From assembly GCA_032718475.1 (NCBI GenBank), contig JAUCBJ010002626.1, positions 1-64,000 of the forward strand: a stretch of DNA of 64,000 nt, written 5' to 3'. The notes beneath the pieces were generated by a model, which searched no databases, had not been told where the DNA came from, and saw only the letters and a program-made list of their open reading frames with translations. Each line of letters begins with the position of its first letter. Position 1 is the stretch's first letter. Positions 24,401 to 35,200 of the stretch are shown piece after piece. Position numbers and translations under genes: made by a program. This DNA comes from Nemertoderma westbladi (lineage: Eukaryota > Xenacoelomorpha > Nemertodermatida > Nemertodermatidae).

Positions 24401-25160
24401 CTTCTTTTTGAAGCTTCTTCAAAGGCCGATAAGATTAGTCTGATTCTTAGAATTCTCTCTCTAACTTGATAAAGCAGCTCTCCCTGCTTTTGAGGTCCTT
24501 GGGGTTGTCGAAACAGTTGTTCCTCTAATCGCTCCATAGAGCTGAAGAATCCCTGTACGTATCCTGCTGCTGACCTCTTTCCTTTGTTTCCTTTGTCACT
24601 CCCATCCTGTGTATGTCTTCCCAGGCAGCTTCCGATAAGTCAAACGGGAGTCCGGGTCCGGGGAAGTTCCATTGCGACTCGACAATAGACTTCAATTCTA
24701 CCCTTGTATATCCCGCATAACTATCCTTGGTCGATCGCTTACTTCTCGCCCAATCAATCTGGTGTTCCTCCACCGCAATCAATACCCTAGTGAGTACAGC
24801 TGCAGGAAGGATGAGAAGGGGATCCGAATAAACCGCATCCGCCATCTTTGCTCCGCACTCGGGTGTCAGCTCTACAGTATCTGCACTACTGGAGCTGTTG
24901 GACTGCTGAGAAATAAGTTCTCGGCTCGAGTGTTGCTGCTGTTCCGCTGCTTCTTGGTCTCGCTTGACTTGAGCTCGAGTGCCTATGATAGACCTACGGT
25001 GTTGGACTAGCCTAGGGTCTGATACTACTACTGGAGGGATGATCTTTCTTACAGTAGGAGGTGAGTTGAACTTCGGTCTCACACGTTCCACACTCCTGTC
25101 TGGGTCACAGATGGTAGTATCTAGGAGACTGTCTGACAGGTTTTGCTTTGTGTCAGACAT
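21409..25160 (-). pseudogene. BEL/Pao gag (element 1), two breaks
   Basis: Begins at the ATG at 25160 (MSDTKQNLSDSLLD). The first frame ends at 24525, the second (24537-23791) overlaps it and ends in a premature TGA at 23791, and the third (23760-21409) completes the protein. The second frame is an Ala/Glu/Lys-rich coiled coil. The third holds the capsid-like region (KFNGDEMKWLPFNEYYKD; LIECLEGSPKLMALKFI) and two zinc-binding motifs: CYNCLRQGHQRRTC, a perfect CCHC knuckle, and CAKCGAKHH. Gag packages the element RNA in virus-like particles. Element 2 has the same protein in one open frame. Confidence 0.85.
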
Positions 25161-27344
25161 GTTTGTTTGTACAGTTGAATGCCTACTGCTATATTACAGT
25201 TAAAGCAAGTCTAGTAATTCAGTATCAACTGTTAGCCTAGTAATTGATTACCGATACTGCTACTCAGTGTAGCATGATATATATATAATATATTAGAATA
25301 CCGGTATGCTTATAGTATATATATAAGTATTATTACAGACTAGGTTTGTCACAGAATACCGGTATATAATTTCAGCACAAATATATATAAATATATAATA
25401 GGCCTATCGTGAATACCGGTATACAGCTTACACTTATAATGTATATATATAAGTATAATTACAGACTAGAATTAATCACAGAATACCGGTATATAATTTA
25501 GCCTAAATTTATAGAAATAAATATAATAAGACTATTGTAAATACCGGTATGTCAATTATTTTAGAATAATTAAATTTCTGAATTTTCAGGGGTTACTTGG
25601 TTACTTTACTTTACTTGATTACCGTTATTTGAGCAGTAGTCCAACTGATATTGAGACCTAATTGTTGTATGGCAGGCCTACTATTTATAAATCGTTTGAG
25701 TTGATCTATAATATATATACCCGTTTAATGGGTTTTTGTCAATATTTGAAATAAATGTTATTATTTCTGGGGGGAGTCACTACACAGAAGCTGTGCGCTC
25801 TCAGTGAAGTGCTACTTGTTGGACACTAAAACAAATAATTATAATTTACCTAAGTTACTTAATACTACAAATTACGTACAATTCGGTGTGAGATTACAAT
25901 CTCTAAATAAACACAAAAATTACAAGTACGAAATTTTAGGGTAATTTTACAAGAAGTCTACAAACCAGCCTAACAAAGGGTTTGAATATCTGGTTATTAC
26001 AACGGACAGGGTACTACAGTATTTGAAAATAATAAGTAGTAGTAAATATACTGCGTTGTCCAGATAGGAAAATACCACCGTCTGACGACTTATAGCCGTA
26101 TCGCTATAAGTACTACGTTATGTATCATGGAGTGTTCCTACCTAGAAGTTAATTACCGCGGTCTACCAGAACCAACGTGCCTATTAACCACTTTACAACA
26201 CAAATATACTGCCTACACACTAATTACTTTCGGAAAGCACTGTACACTAAACCCTAAATTAGGTACAAGTACTTATACAACAAATAATCAGTAGTTAAAA
26301 ATACTTGAACAGCTAAAAGAACCACGGTATCTGCTGGAGTGACCGGGGCACAAAATCACCAGTCTTTACCTACGCCAAGCAGCCCTGATGTAGTACCGGG
26401 GTTAATTTAACTATAACGGTATATATAACAAGCACAATTACTGTAGGAATTAACTTGGGGATATGAATGTTGCGAATAATCGCATAAACTCTGAATAATA
26501 AATATTACGCTATGCGTACAGACTACTCAAACAAAATGCAGACCAAATGCTGACAGACTACTATCAAGCCTAAACAAACTACGGTATATGCAGACTCCGA
26601 AATGGTTAGTTAGTATGCGTTCTAACCGAGTAGTACGACTTTATTCTTTCGAGGGGGTTTACCTCACAGCACTGGAAGCCCCTACGTTCCCAACTGGCAC
26701 TTTATCGGACATACACTCTACACACACCGAAATCTCTTCAGACCTAACAACAGCCAGGCAAAATCCAGCCTACAAATTATCTAAATAAGAAATATTACGC
26801 TACCCGTACAGACTACACAAACAAAGTACAGACCAAATGCTGGCAGACTACTATCAAGCCTAAATACACTACAGTATATGCAGCCTCCGAAATGGTTAGT
26901 TAGTATGCGTTCTAACCGAGTAGGACGACTTATTCTTTCGAGGGGGTTTACCTCACAGCACTGGAAGCCCCTACTTTCCTAACTAGTACTTTTTCGGACA
27001 TACGCTCTACACACACTACAGTCCCTTCAGACTTAACAACAGTCAGACAACAGTCCAGCCTACAAATTATCTGAACAATCTGAGCAGGCTTACACGCCTT
27101 CTGCTCAATATTGGCCTACAAATAAATAAAACTGACAGAAATAAGTAAAATCCCAATAAAAACCAGGCGTCCCCGATTACTTATTAAGACCTACCGGTAT
27201 ATAATTATCAAAATCGAATAATACTGCTGTACCTGTACTGCTGTAAGTACCGGTCCGGGTGGTTAGGTAGTCAGGCCTACTGGGTACCGGTTGCCGGTAC
27301 TTCAGCTTTATTGCCTACCGCAATACAGAAGCTATATCTGTTAT
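25161..27344 (-). other. Long 5' leader of BEL/Pao element 1
   Basis: About 2.2 kb between the 5' LTR and gag. It includes palindromic ACCGGT repeats (25290-25560; two repeats of about 130 bp with ATATATAAGTAT, ACAGACTAG and AATACCGGTAT) and a tandem duplication of about 290 bp (26510-27075). The 5' LTR is followed by ATAACAGATATAGCTTC, which has no TGG, so a canonical tRNA primer-binding site is not evident. Confidence 0.6.
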
Positions 27345-28516
27345 TGTTCGCGCTTTTAGACCTTTAGCAGTTTAACCTGCCAAATTTGGATGTCTTCTAG
27401 ATAATAAATCGACTTTAGCCTATGACGAGTATTTGATACAGTACATTAGCCGAAGCCAGTCTATGCGCGACCATTCACCCGTTGGATATACCCGGGAGAC
27501 TGGATTCGGAGGCTTAACCTTATTGCGGTGTAGGCCTACTGTATTATTCGACTGATATCGTAATATATAATCTCTGACAAATATTATTCACTTTCGGGAA
27601 ATATTAACAGTTCCTTTAGGACGTGGCGCTCTAAATATGTAAACAGAGTTATGACTTAAACTAGACACAACGGGATGGCTATGGATTCACGTATATAGCG
27701 CATTCTTTAGGAGATGCTTTGTTATCAGTCACAATCATACACAATACTGCACAATGCTGCACACCGATCTGCCGAACTTCACTAATTTTAGTCACATATA
27801 AAGAGAACAACAACCAATCCATGTAGTGACTATGAAATAGCATTAGATTCACTTCAAAAACCACCTTAATGTAAATCGCAATCGTTATATGTAACCGGTC
27901 TCTCTTACCTTCAGTATATCAAGAAGATTGAGGGTTTTGTAATTATTTATCGGTATTCCAAATATAATAATACTCCATCAACTGATATAATGAATAACCG
28001 ACAGTAAATAGCAGTAAAAATATGGTGTTTGATTAGTTATGAATTGCTATGAATTGTTAAGATAACAGATATACGTTCTATAATTAAGCCTACTAATGTT
28101 GGGCTAAAGACTGAAAACACAGAGATTCCGAAGCCGGTCTTCTGGGCTCAGGACAAAATGTAAACATTGACCCATAATGCATTGCGCGATTTCCCGGAGG
28201 TTTCTGTACAAAAAGCAGGAGAATCGCTCTGATTGGTTGACCGAACAAAGAAACACCAGAGAACAAGGAAAAAAGCTACACATGTACAGATCAGCTGTTA
28301 GCTGTCGTCATAGTAACTACACTGTTTCAAGAGGATTTCGCGTATTGCGACATAGAATTGCTAATTATGTCCGCTAAAGTACACATACAGAAGAAATGGC
28401 TTTTTATGTCCACTAAAACACCAGTACAGTAAGGATACGGCCTTTTATGCCTGTTAAACCAACTACAGAGTACTTTACGGGGAAAATAACCGGCTAATTC
28501 CGCAAAAGCTTTTACA
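27345..28516 (-). repeat. BEL/Pao element 1, 5' LTR (intact)
   Basis: A direct repeat of the left LTR, without the LINE. Plus-strand ends are TGTTCGCGC and CTTTTACA, so the terminal TG/CA rule holds. It should contain the promoter for the minus-strand gag-pol. Confidence 0.9.
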
Positions 28517-28980
28517 GAAGGATAATTTATCCTACGAATTGTAGACTGAATTATCAGACAATTTAGACGGCGAAAATGCGATTTTCAATTTCAATTTCGA
28601 AGGATGTGACTTTGCTGGGTAGTTATTACGTATCGAACAGTCGAACATAACCGCAATTATGTTACATTGGATCCTATAACTATGTTACAGTCTGACAGTC
28701 GATCTACAAATTACTAAGCCCGAATGTAACATTGCTATTTAAAGGAGCAGGTTATAGATACGTGTTGGGGAACCAAAACAATAAACGAAAGTTAACACAT
28801 GTTACAAGATTATGCAGGTTACTTTTATTTAAAGGCAGAAAGGAGCAGGTTACAGAGGCGTGTTCGTGTTGGGGGAACCAAAACAATAAACGAAAGTTAA
28901 CACATGTTACAAGATTATACAGGTTACTTAATTGGGTCTTTGTTTTGTACTCACCAAACAGTTTTTTCCTGTAAATAAAC
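28517..28980 (+). repeat. Minisatellite related to that at 8.6-10.1 kb
   Basis: Two copies of about 110 bp (near 28740 and 28830) share AAAGGAGCAGGTTA, GGGGAACCAAAACAATAAAC, GAAAGTTAACACATGTTACA and AGATTAT. The first 80 bp (28517-28600) match the palindromic repeat at 10640-10881. Confidence 0.6.
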
Positions 28981-31267
28981 GAAGCATTTCATTGGTTAAC
29001 TCCTGAAATCAAAACACAACTGAAATACATGTATTTTATATTCGGACTTAGTACCGGTACGTAGTAATTTGTAGATCAAATGTAAAATAGTTATAGGATC
29101 CTCCAATCAGCCAATGTAACATAATTGAGGTTATGCTGTTATGTTCGATTCGTAAAAACTATGTTCCATTCGATCCTGATTACCCGGTACTGGTTTACGT
29201 TCGGTCTGTCACCCGTCGTACTGCTACTGCAGTTATATTTCAGTATTTCAACCTTCTACTGTTCTAGTAACAATCAGACAGTCAGACGTAATGGAAAGCT
29301 GGCCATCTAAGGATTCCAAATACAGAAATAGGCCAATGTAAAAATATTTGAATTTGGTTGGGAAATTGCTGAGATAACCTCATTCGAAAGTTGCATGTAT
29401 TTGCTTTCGCTTCGGCTGCTGGCTATTTATTATTATTATTATTATTTATTTTACTATCTGACCAAAAAAAGGGGGGGATAATCAATCATCCTAATCGGCT
29501 ACGGTTACTACAGTACTACCATACAGCCATAAGACATGGCTGTATGGTAATGTACCGTACTGCCGTACTGCCGTAGGCCTACATACTGCTGTACGGACAT
29601 AGTACATATACATATTAGGTAAATTGATTAACATTGTTTCCTACAGTCGTATTCCTTTATTATTGTATAACATAGGACTGACAGACTTCCGGCAGTCCGG
29701 TACCAGTATTACCGTAGGTACTGTACGGTACCGGTCACCAGTATGTAAAAATTATTTGTATAAGCATACACCAGTACACGTTTCTGTTAGGCCTATTTCA
29801 GTATTTTCTACACCGAATTTTGAAGAAAGTTGATAAAACAGTAAAAAAACACATTTATTATAAAGAAAAGCTCCCTATCGAAATTATGTGATATTATTAT
29901 CTGATTATCGGGGTCATCTGACCATGCAACATTCGGATGCCCATAACTCAGCTAATTCCCAACCAAGTTCAAATATTTCTACAAATTTGGAAATATTTGT
30001 AGAAAGATACAAATACTGAAATAGGAATCCTGGGTCAGCCTAAACACCCAACTACACCCAACTTTCACCCAACTACACACGACCACACCCAACTACACCC
30101 AACTTTCACCCAACTACACCCAACTTTCACCCAACTACCACCCAACTACACCCAACTTTCACCAACTACTGTATGCTGTACCTGTCAGCCTGTGTACACC
30201 CAACTATACCACCCAACTACACCAAACTTCCACCCAACTCTGCAACTACACCCAACTTCAACCCAACCCAACAGCATCCAACTTACACCAAACTATACTG
30301 TATGGCACCAAAATTGGCAAAATTCCACAAATTACAATATGTAGCCTAAAGTAACAAACTCTGAACTTCTTTGAGGAATTGCTGATATATGAACTTTTAA
30401 CAGTTGCATGTACTCGTACTGTATTTTGCCATCACTGCCCTGCAATTATGAAAATAAATGGGAATATGTCACACCCTTTAGGTGTGTTGCTACATAGTCG
30501 GATCCCAAGTGCCAAGTGGGGTTTCCCATCGGGCTTTAATGTGGATCACTTGGCGATGTGGGGTTTCATTATGGATGCTGTAATTTTGGGATGTTGATTT
30601 AATAATAATTTGTTAAATATTTGGTGCCATACAGTAGGTATAGTTTGGTGTAAGTTGGATGCAGAGTGGAAGTGGAAGTGCAGTGGAAGTTGGGTGTAGT
30701 GGGGTGGAACTGTGTGGGTGTAGTTGGCTGAAAGTTCTGAAGTTGGGTGCCGGGAATCCTTGCACGTTACGATATACAGCAGGACGGATACGGTACCGGT
30801 ACACTTTTTTTTAAACGCTACTAGCTATAAAATGAACCAAACTCTCTCCACATCCGGCTTAACGCCTCGGACAGTCGGAGGCTTTAATTTGTGAATTGAA
30901 ATTAAATAGCTGTTAAAGTTAGCAGCGAATACTGTAGCATTCAGTGCTAGCACAGTTGTTACTACTGTACTACCTTTGAAAGCAAAAATATATATTCTGG
31001 CTCACCCAGTCTGCCAGTAAGGAGTACGGTAGGGATATGATACTAACTCCAGAACTCTGTTTCAAATTTATGCTATCTAATCATGATTTGTAGAAAAATT
31101 CAGGGGGGGGGGGGGGGTCACTGAATTACGACACTGCTGCACTGTATTCCATGACATTGTGTAGTGCATTTGTGCAGTACCGGTAGTTAGCCTAGTACTT
31201 AGTTGTGGGCTATTTGGTAATTTTCTTGATATTAAATGAACCGGGATTACAGATTTGTGGAGTAACA
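28981..31267. repeat. Inverted and tandem repeats, no gene recognised
   Basis: Contains a perfect 13-bp hairpin (29518-29548; ACCATACAGCCAT with 5-nt loop), CACCCAACTA-type tandem repeats (30040-30260), an inverted pair 30190-30310 versus 30617-30740, an inverted pair 29290-29390 versus 29926-30040, and a poly-G run near 31104-31117. Short open frames here match low-complexity sequence only. Confidence 0.5.
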
Positions 31268-31708
31268 ATGATATACAATTTATATATTTTCGATCGAAAT
31301 GGTACATGTTTACACTATAAGGAATGGAATCGACAGAAAACTCCGAACATGTCCCACACAGAAGAGTTGAAACTCATGTATGGTATGTTATTCTCTATCC
31401 GTTCCTTCGTCAATAGATTGTCACCAATCGACACACGGGAAGGATTCCTAAACTACAAAACTAACAAATATAAACTTCACTTTTACGAAACTCCAACGGG
31501 TCTGAAGTTTGTCATGAATACGGACCTTAGCGTAGGCAACATCAAAGACGTATTCCAACGTCTTTACAGTCAAGTCTACGTGGAATATGTTATAAAGAAT
31601 CCACTGTGCTCGCTTAGCCAGCCTATTGACAGCGAACTATTCAAAGATCAATTAGATACATTTATGAAGGGCCTCCAATTTTTCTTGAATGATTATAAAC
31701 CGTCATAA
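31268..31708 (+). CDS. TRAPPC1: Trafficking protein particle complex subunit 1
   Basis: Encodes about 146 residues of the Bet5/TRAPPC1 family, a longin-fold subunit of the TRAPP complexes that activate Rab1/Ypt1 for tethering of ER-to-Golgi and Golgi vesicles. Recognised by NLYIFDRNGTCLHY at the start, LMYGMLFSIRSFVNRLSP in the middle, FLNYKTNKYKLHFYETPTG, VMNTDLSVG and VKNPLC near the end; the length equals that of the animal family (about 145). The frame opens at 31205 with a non-ATG codon; ATG 31268 is chosen because the family begins there. The whole gene is one exon. AASDH starts 503 bp downstream on the same strand. No AATAAA was noted in the gap. Confidence 0.93.
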   Translation: MIYNLYIFDRNGTCLHYKEWNRQKTPNMSHTEELKLMYGMLFSIRSFVNRLSPIDTREGFLNYKTNKYKLHFYETPTGLKFVMNTDLSVGNIKDVFQRLYSQVYVEYVIKNPLCSLSQPIDSELFKDQLDTFMKGLQFFLNDYKPS

Positions 31709-32211
31709 TTTAACAACTTCCTCGTTTTCATAATTCAGTAATTTCACATTTGTATTTAATATTTGGCAGTTTTTTTCGAAGCAATCATTTGGTTCATTCA
31801 TCCAGATGAGAGAAGGACAATTTGACATTTATTATCTTTAGAATTACGGATGGGTAGTAAACGGTTTTATTATACAGATTTGCGGAGTTTGAATTATCAG
31901 CATTTCCTATAAAATATTAAGTTATTCTTGCAAGATTTTATCGGACTGTTCATACAATGGTACTGTATCCGATCACCAGTACTGCGTGAACACTTGAGAT
32001 TCAATAACTGGTGCAGTATTAAACTACCGATAAGGCTGTAAGGGAGGACAACTGGGTAATATTCATGATATTAACAACCCCTTTCTGTTACGTTTTCCTT
32101 AATAATAAGTTTATTTTTATTAAATTGTTCTGTTGTCATTCTGAGAGAGTAAATCAGTAATTAGATAGGCCTACAGCAGACGCACGTTGTTGGGCCGTTT
32201 ACGTTGTTGTT
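31709..32211. other. Intergenic, TRAPPC1 to AASDH
   Basis: About 500 bp without coding signal. It should hold the TRAPPC1 3' end and the AASDH promoter if AASDH has its own. No TATA-like or CpG-rich element was singled out. Confidence 0.4.
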
Positions 32212-35200
32212 ATGGCAGATCAACTAGTTCCAACAATACAGGCGTTAGTAACCCGTTCATGTAGATCGCACCCAACGCGCGTTGCTATTGTTTACGACGA
32301 CGGAATTACAGCTCAGCGCCGCTCATACACAGACCTCCTAGACGGCGCCAACACGGTCCGTACTGCTTTCTCTGGGTTGCTTAGCAACAGTGTGGGTATC
32401 CTAGGAGACCCCGATATAGATCTACCTTCTCTGCTACTCGGGATTCTATCAGCTGGAGGTTATTACTTCCCATTGGATCCCAGCAGTACACTAAGTTACA
32501 TCCTTTCCCTCATTAACCAATCAGGCCTTAGATATTTATTCTACCGTCGTTCTCATTCGGACCTAGTAGAGCGGCTGGTATCCGATGCTCCAGTGATCTG
32601 GTCTTATTGCGGGTGGAACTTGGCGCGAATTGACCCGGATTCCGGTCTAATTCCGATCGAACCGCCCCTGAGACATCCCGGTACCGGTACCGGCTGGGCC
32701 TACATGGTGACAACCTCCGGTACCACATCTCGTCCTAAACTCATCCACGTCCCTCACGCCAGCATCGTGCCCAACCTCCAGGATTTATCGCGAATATTCC
32801 GAGTCGTCCCATCAGACATCATCCCCTTATTATCACCCCTTACCTTCGACCCCAGCGCAGTAGAGACCTTCTTGGCTCTTGGAAACGGAGCGACTCTCCT
32901 TGTTGCCCCCTCCTCCGCCAAACTAAATCCATCCCTATTGGCAGAGATCCTCTTTGTACGTAATCAATGCAGCGTGGTTTCCATGACACCGAGTCTGTTT
33001 CGGACGATATCCAACTACGTTTACTCTGTAGGACAATCTGTTAGGGTTCTCGCTCTGGGAGGGGAACGTTACCCTCTCTCCGAATGCGCTCGGTTTGCTA
33101 GTAAACCCATAAGATTATTCAATCTATACGGAATATCTGAGGTATCTTGCTGGGCCACCTGTCAAGAAGTTAGACTCCCACCATCCCTGGAGGCTGTTAT
33201 CCAAACACCCAGCATCGATGCAGCTATTGGACAACATTTGAGTGAGACGCTCCTGGAAGTTCGAGATTCCAATAACACAATAGTAGTTAGTGGGGTGGGG
33301 CAGCTGTATATCGGGAGTCGTTCTAGAATATGCAGTATATCCGATCCCCCGACAGGAGTGCCCGGTTCGGACGGTCTGGTGTGGCGTGCCACTGGCGATC
33401 TCGTGGAATTCAAAGACAATGTGGATATTATTTACAAGGGTCGATTGGATTTTCAAATAAAACGCGTTGGAAAACGAATTAACCTGGAAGAAATAGAGGC
33501 TGTTATTGAATCACTTGAAGGCGTGAGCGGTTGCGCTGTTCTAGAACACAAACATGACGAATTGGTAGCTTTTGTATCCGAACATCGTCCATTTGTTTCT
33601 TCCCATTCCGAGGGAATTGTTTCTCGGATTATGTGCGATCTTCGTTCCAGACTGCCTGAGTTTATGTTACCCGATTGCATTCTACTCATTGATTATGTCC
33701 CTCGAACAGATCACGGTAAAACAGACAGACAGTCACTAAAACATCGACTGCCCTCGAACTGCCACCTGCAAAGGCCTGTAAGTTCAACAGGTCCATCTTT
33801 TCGGACATCAATGCTGATGTTGGCGTCTGAGATTCTCGGTGTTTCTCTCACCGATGTCGACGACTACGCTTCCTTTACATCTCTGGGAGGCAACTCATTA
33901 CAAGCTGTACGATTAGTCGACTCAATCAAGGACTATTTCCCCCGAATGGATTTCGGGCGATTATTTAACAGTCTATTGACTAATCCATTATCTGAAGTTA
34001 TTGAACATCGCTGGGAGTTTGCAAATCGTAAAACAAATACAAAACGAAAGTCCAGTGGGTCCTCCGTTGAAACTGTTGCGAAACGCATTAAGTACCACGC
34101 CGATACATCGGCAGGTTCTGCAAAAACTGTACAAGGAGATGAAATTACGAGATGTTTATCAATTGGAAGGCAATATTCGTTAACTTACACTACAGCCGGC
34201 ACAGTTAGGCCAATGGGTCTACCGCAAGAGAAACAGACAACAGGTAGTGAGAATTACACAAGTGTAAAAGAAAGTCCAGTCCGTATCTGTTTGGAGTGGA
34301 AGTTCTTTATGGAGGAGTGCGTAGACGCTAGTCCTACTTATCTGTCAATCTGCGATGTAGCAACCATTACCGAAATCGTATTCATCGGCTCACATTCCGG
34401 TCTGTTTTGTGCGATCTGCGAGAAATCCGGTGAGCTTGTCTGGTCCATCCGATTGGCCAATCGGATCGAGAGTTCAGCTGCCGTGGTCTGTGTCTCCCAG
34501 GCAACCGAGTCTGTGCGGCCCGTTGTAACAGTGGGTTGCTACGACGGCGTGATGTACGCTGCGGACGCCGCCACAGGGGCCGAGTGGTGGCAGTTCGCCA
34601 CAGGTGGCGTTATTAAATCGTCGCCACGTCCCGATCCCTCTCGCCCCGGGATCGTTTACATTGGGTCGCACGACGGGCGCGTTTACTCGCTCGATGTAAG
34701 CGCCCGACGCTGTCTATGGTCCGTTGATATGGGCTCCCCGGTGTTCGGTTGTCCCACTGTGTCTTCTTATAATTGTCTCACAGAGTCTCATTCTGACAGT
34801 GCAACTATGCATTATCCTGCAGTGACCGCTGAGTCTCCCATTGTGTCCCATCCTGATTACTCCACAGTGTCCCCTCCTGGTTGTCCCATTGTGTCCCATC
34901 CTGATTACCCCACAATGTCCCCTCCTGGTTGTCCCATTGTGTCCCATCCTGAATACTCCACAGTGTCCCCTCCTGGTTGTCCCATTGTGTCCCATCCTGA
35001 TTACTCCACAATGTCCCCTCCTGGTTGTCCCATTGTGTCCCATCCTGAATACTCCACAGTGTCCCCTCCTGGTTGTCCCATTGTGTCCCATCCTGATTAC
35101 TCCACAATGTCCCCTCCTGGTTGTCCCATTGTGTCCCATCCTGAATACTCCACAGTGTCCCCTCCTGGTTGTCCCATTGCATCCCACACTGATTGTCCTA

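Larger units (their letters stand above)
10882..28516 (-). mobile_element. BEL/Pao LTR retrotransposon, element 1 (full length, damaged)
   Basis: Two direct repeats of about 1172 bp bound the element: 27345-28516 (5' LTR for the minus-strand genes) and 10882-14363 (3' LTR, split by a 2.3-kb LINE). Gene order on the minus strand is gag, aspartic protease, reverse transcriptase, RNase H/Pao region, integrase, then an extra ORF next to the 3' LTR. This order, the A17-type Pao region and the integrase tail are diagnostic of BEL/Pao. About a dozen LTR differences were seen by eye. No clear target duplication was found; the left edge reads GGGTCGCGC instead of TGTTCGCGC. Frameshifts, a premature stop and an RT deletion make it non-autonomous. 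Confidence 0.92.

Noticed and set aside
31205-31267. Upstream extension of TRAPPC1
   Set aside because: The extension begins at a non-ATG codon and is not part of the family; the ATG at 31268 gives the expected length.
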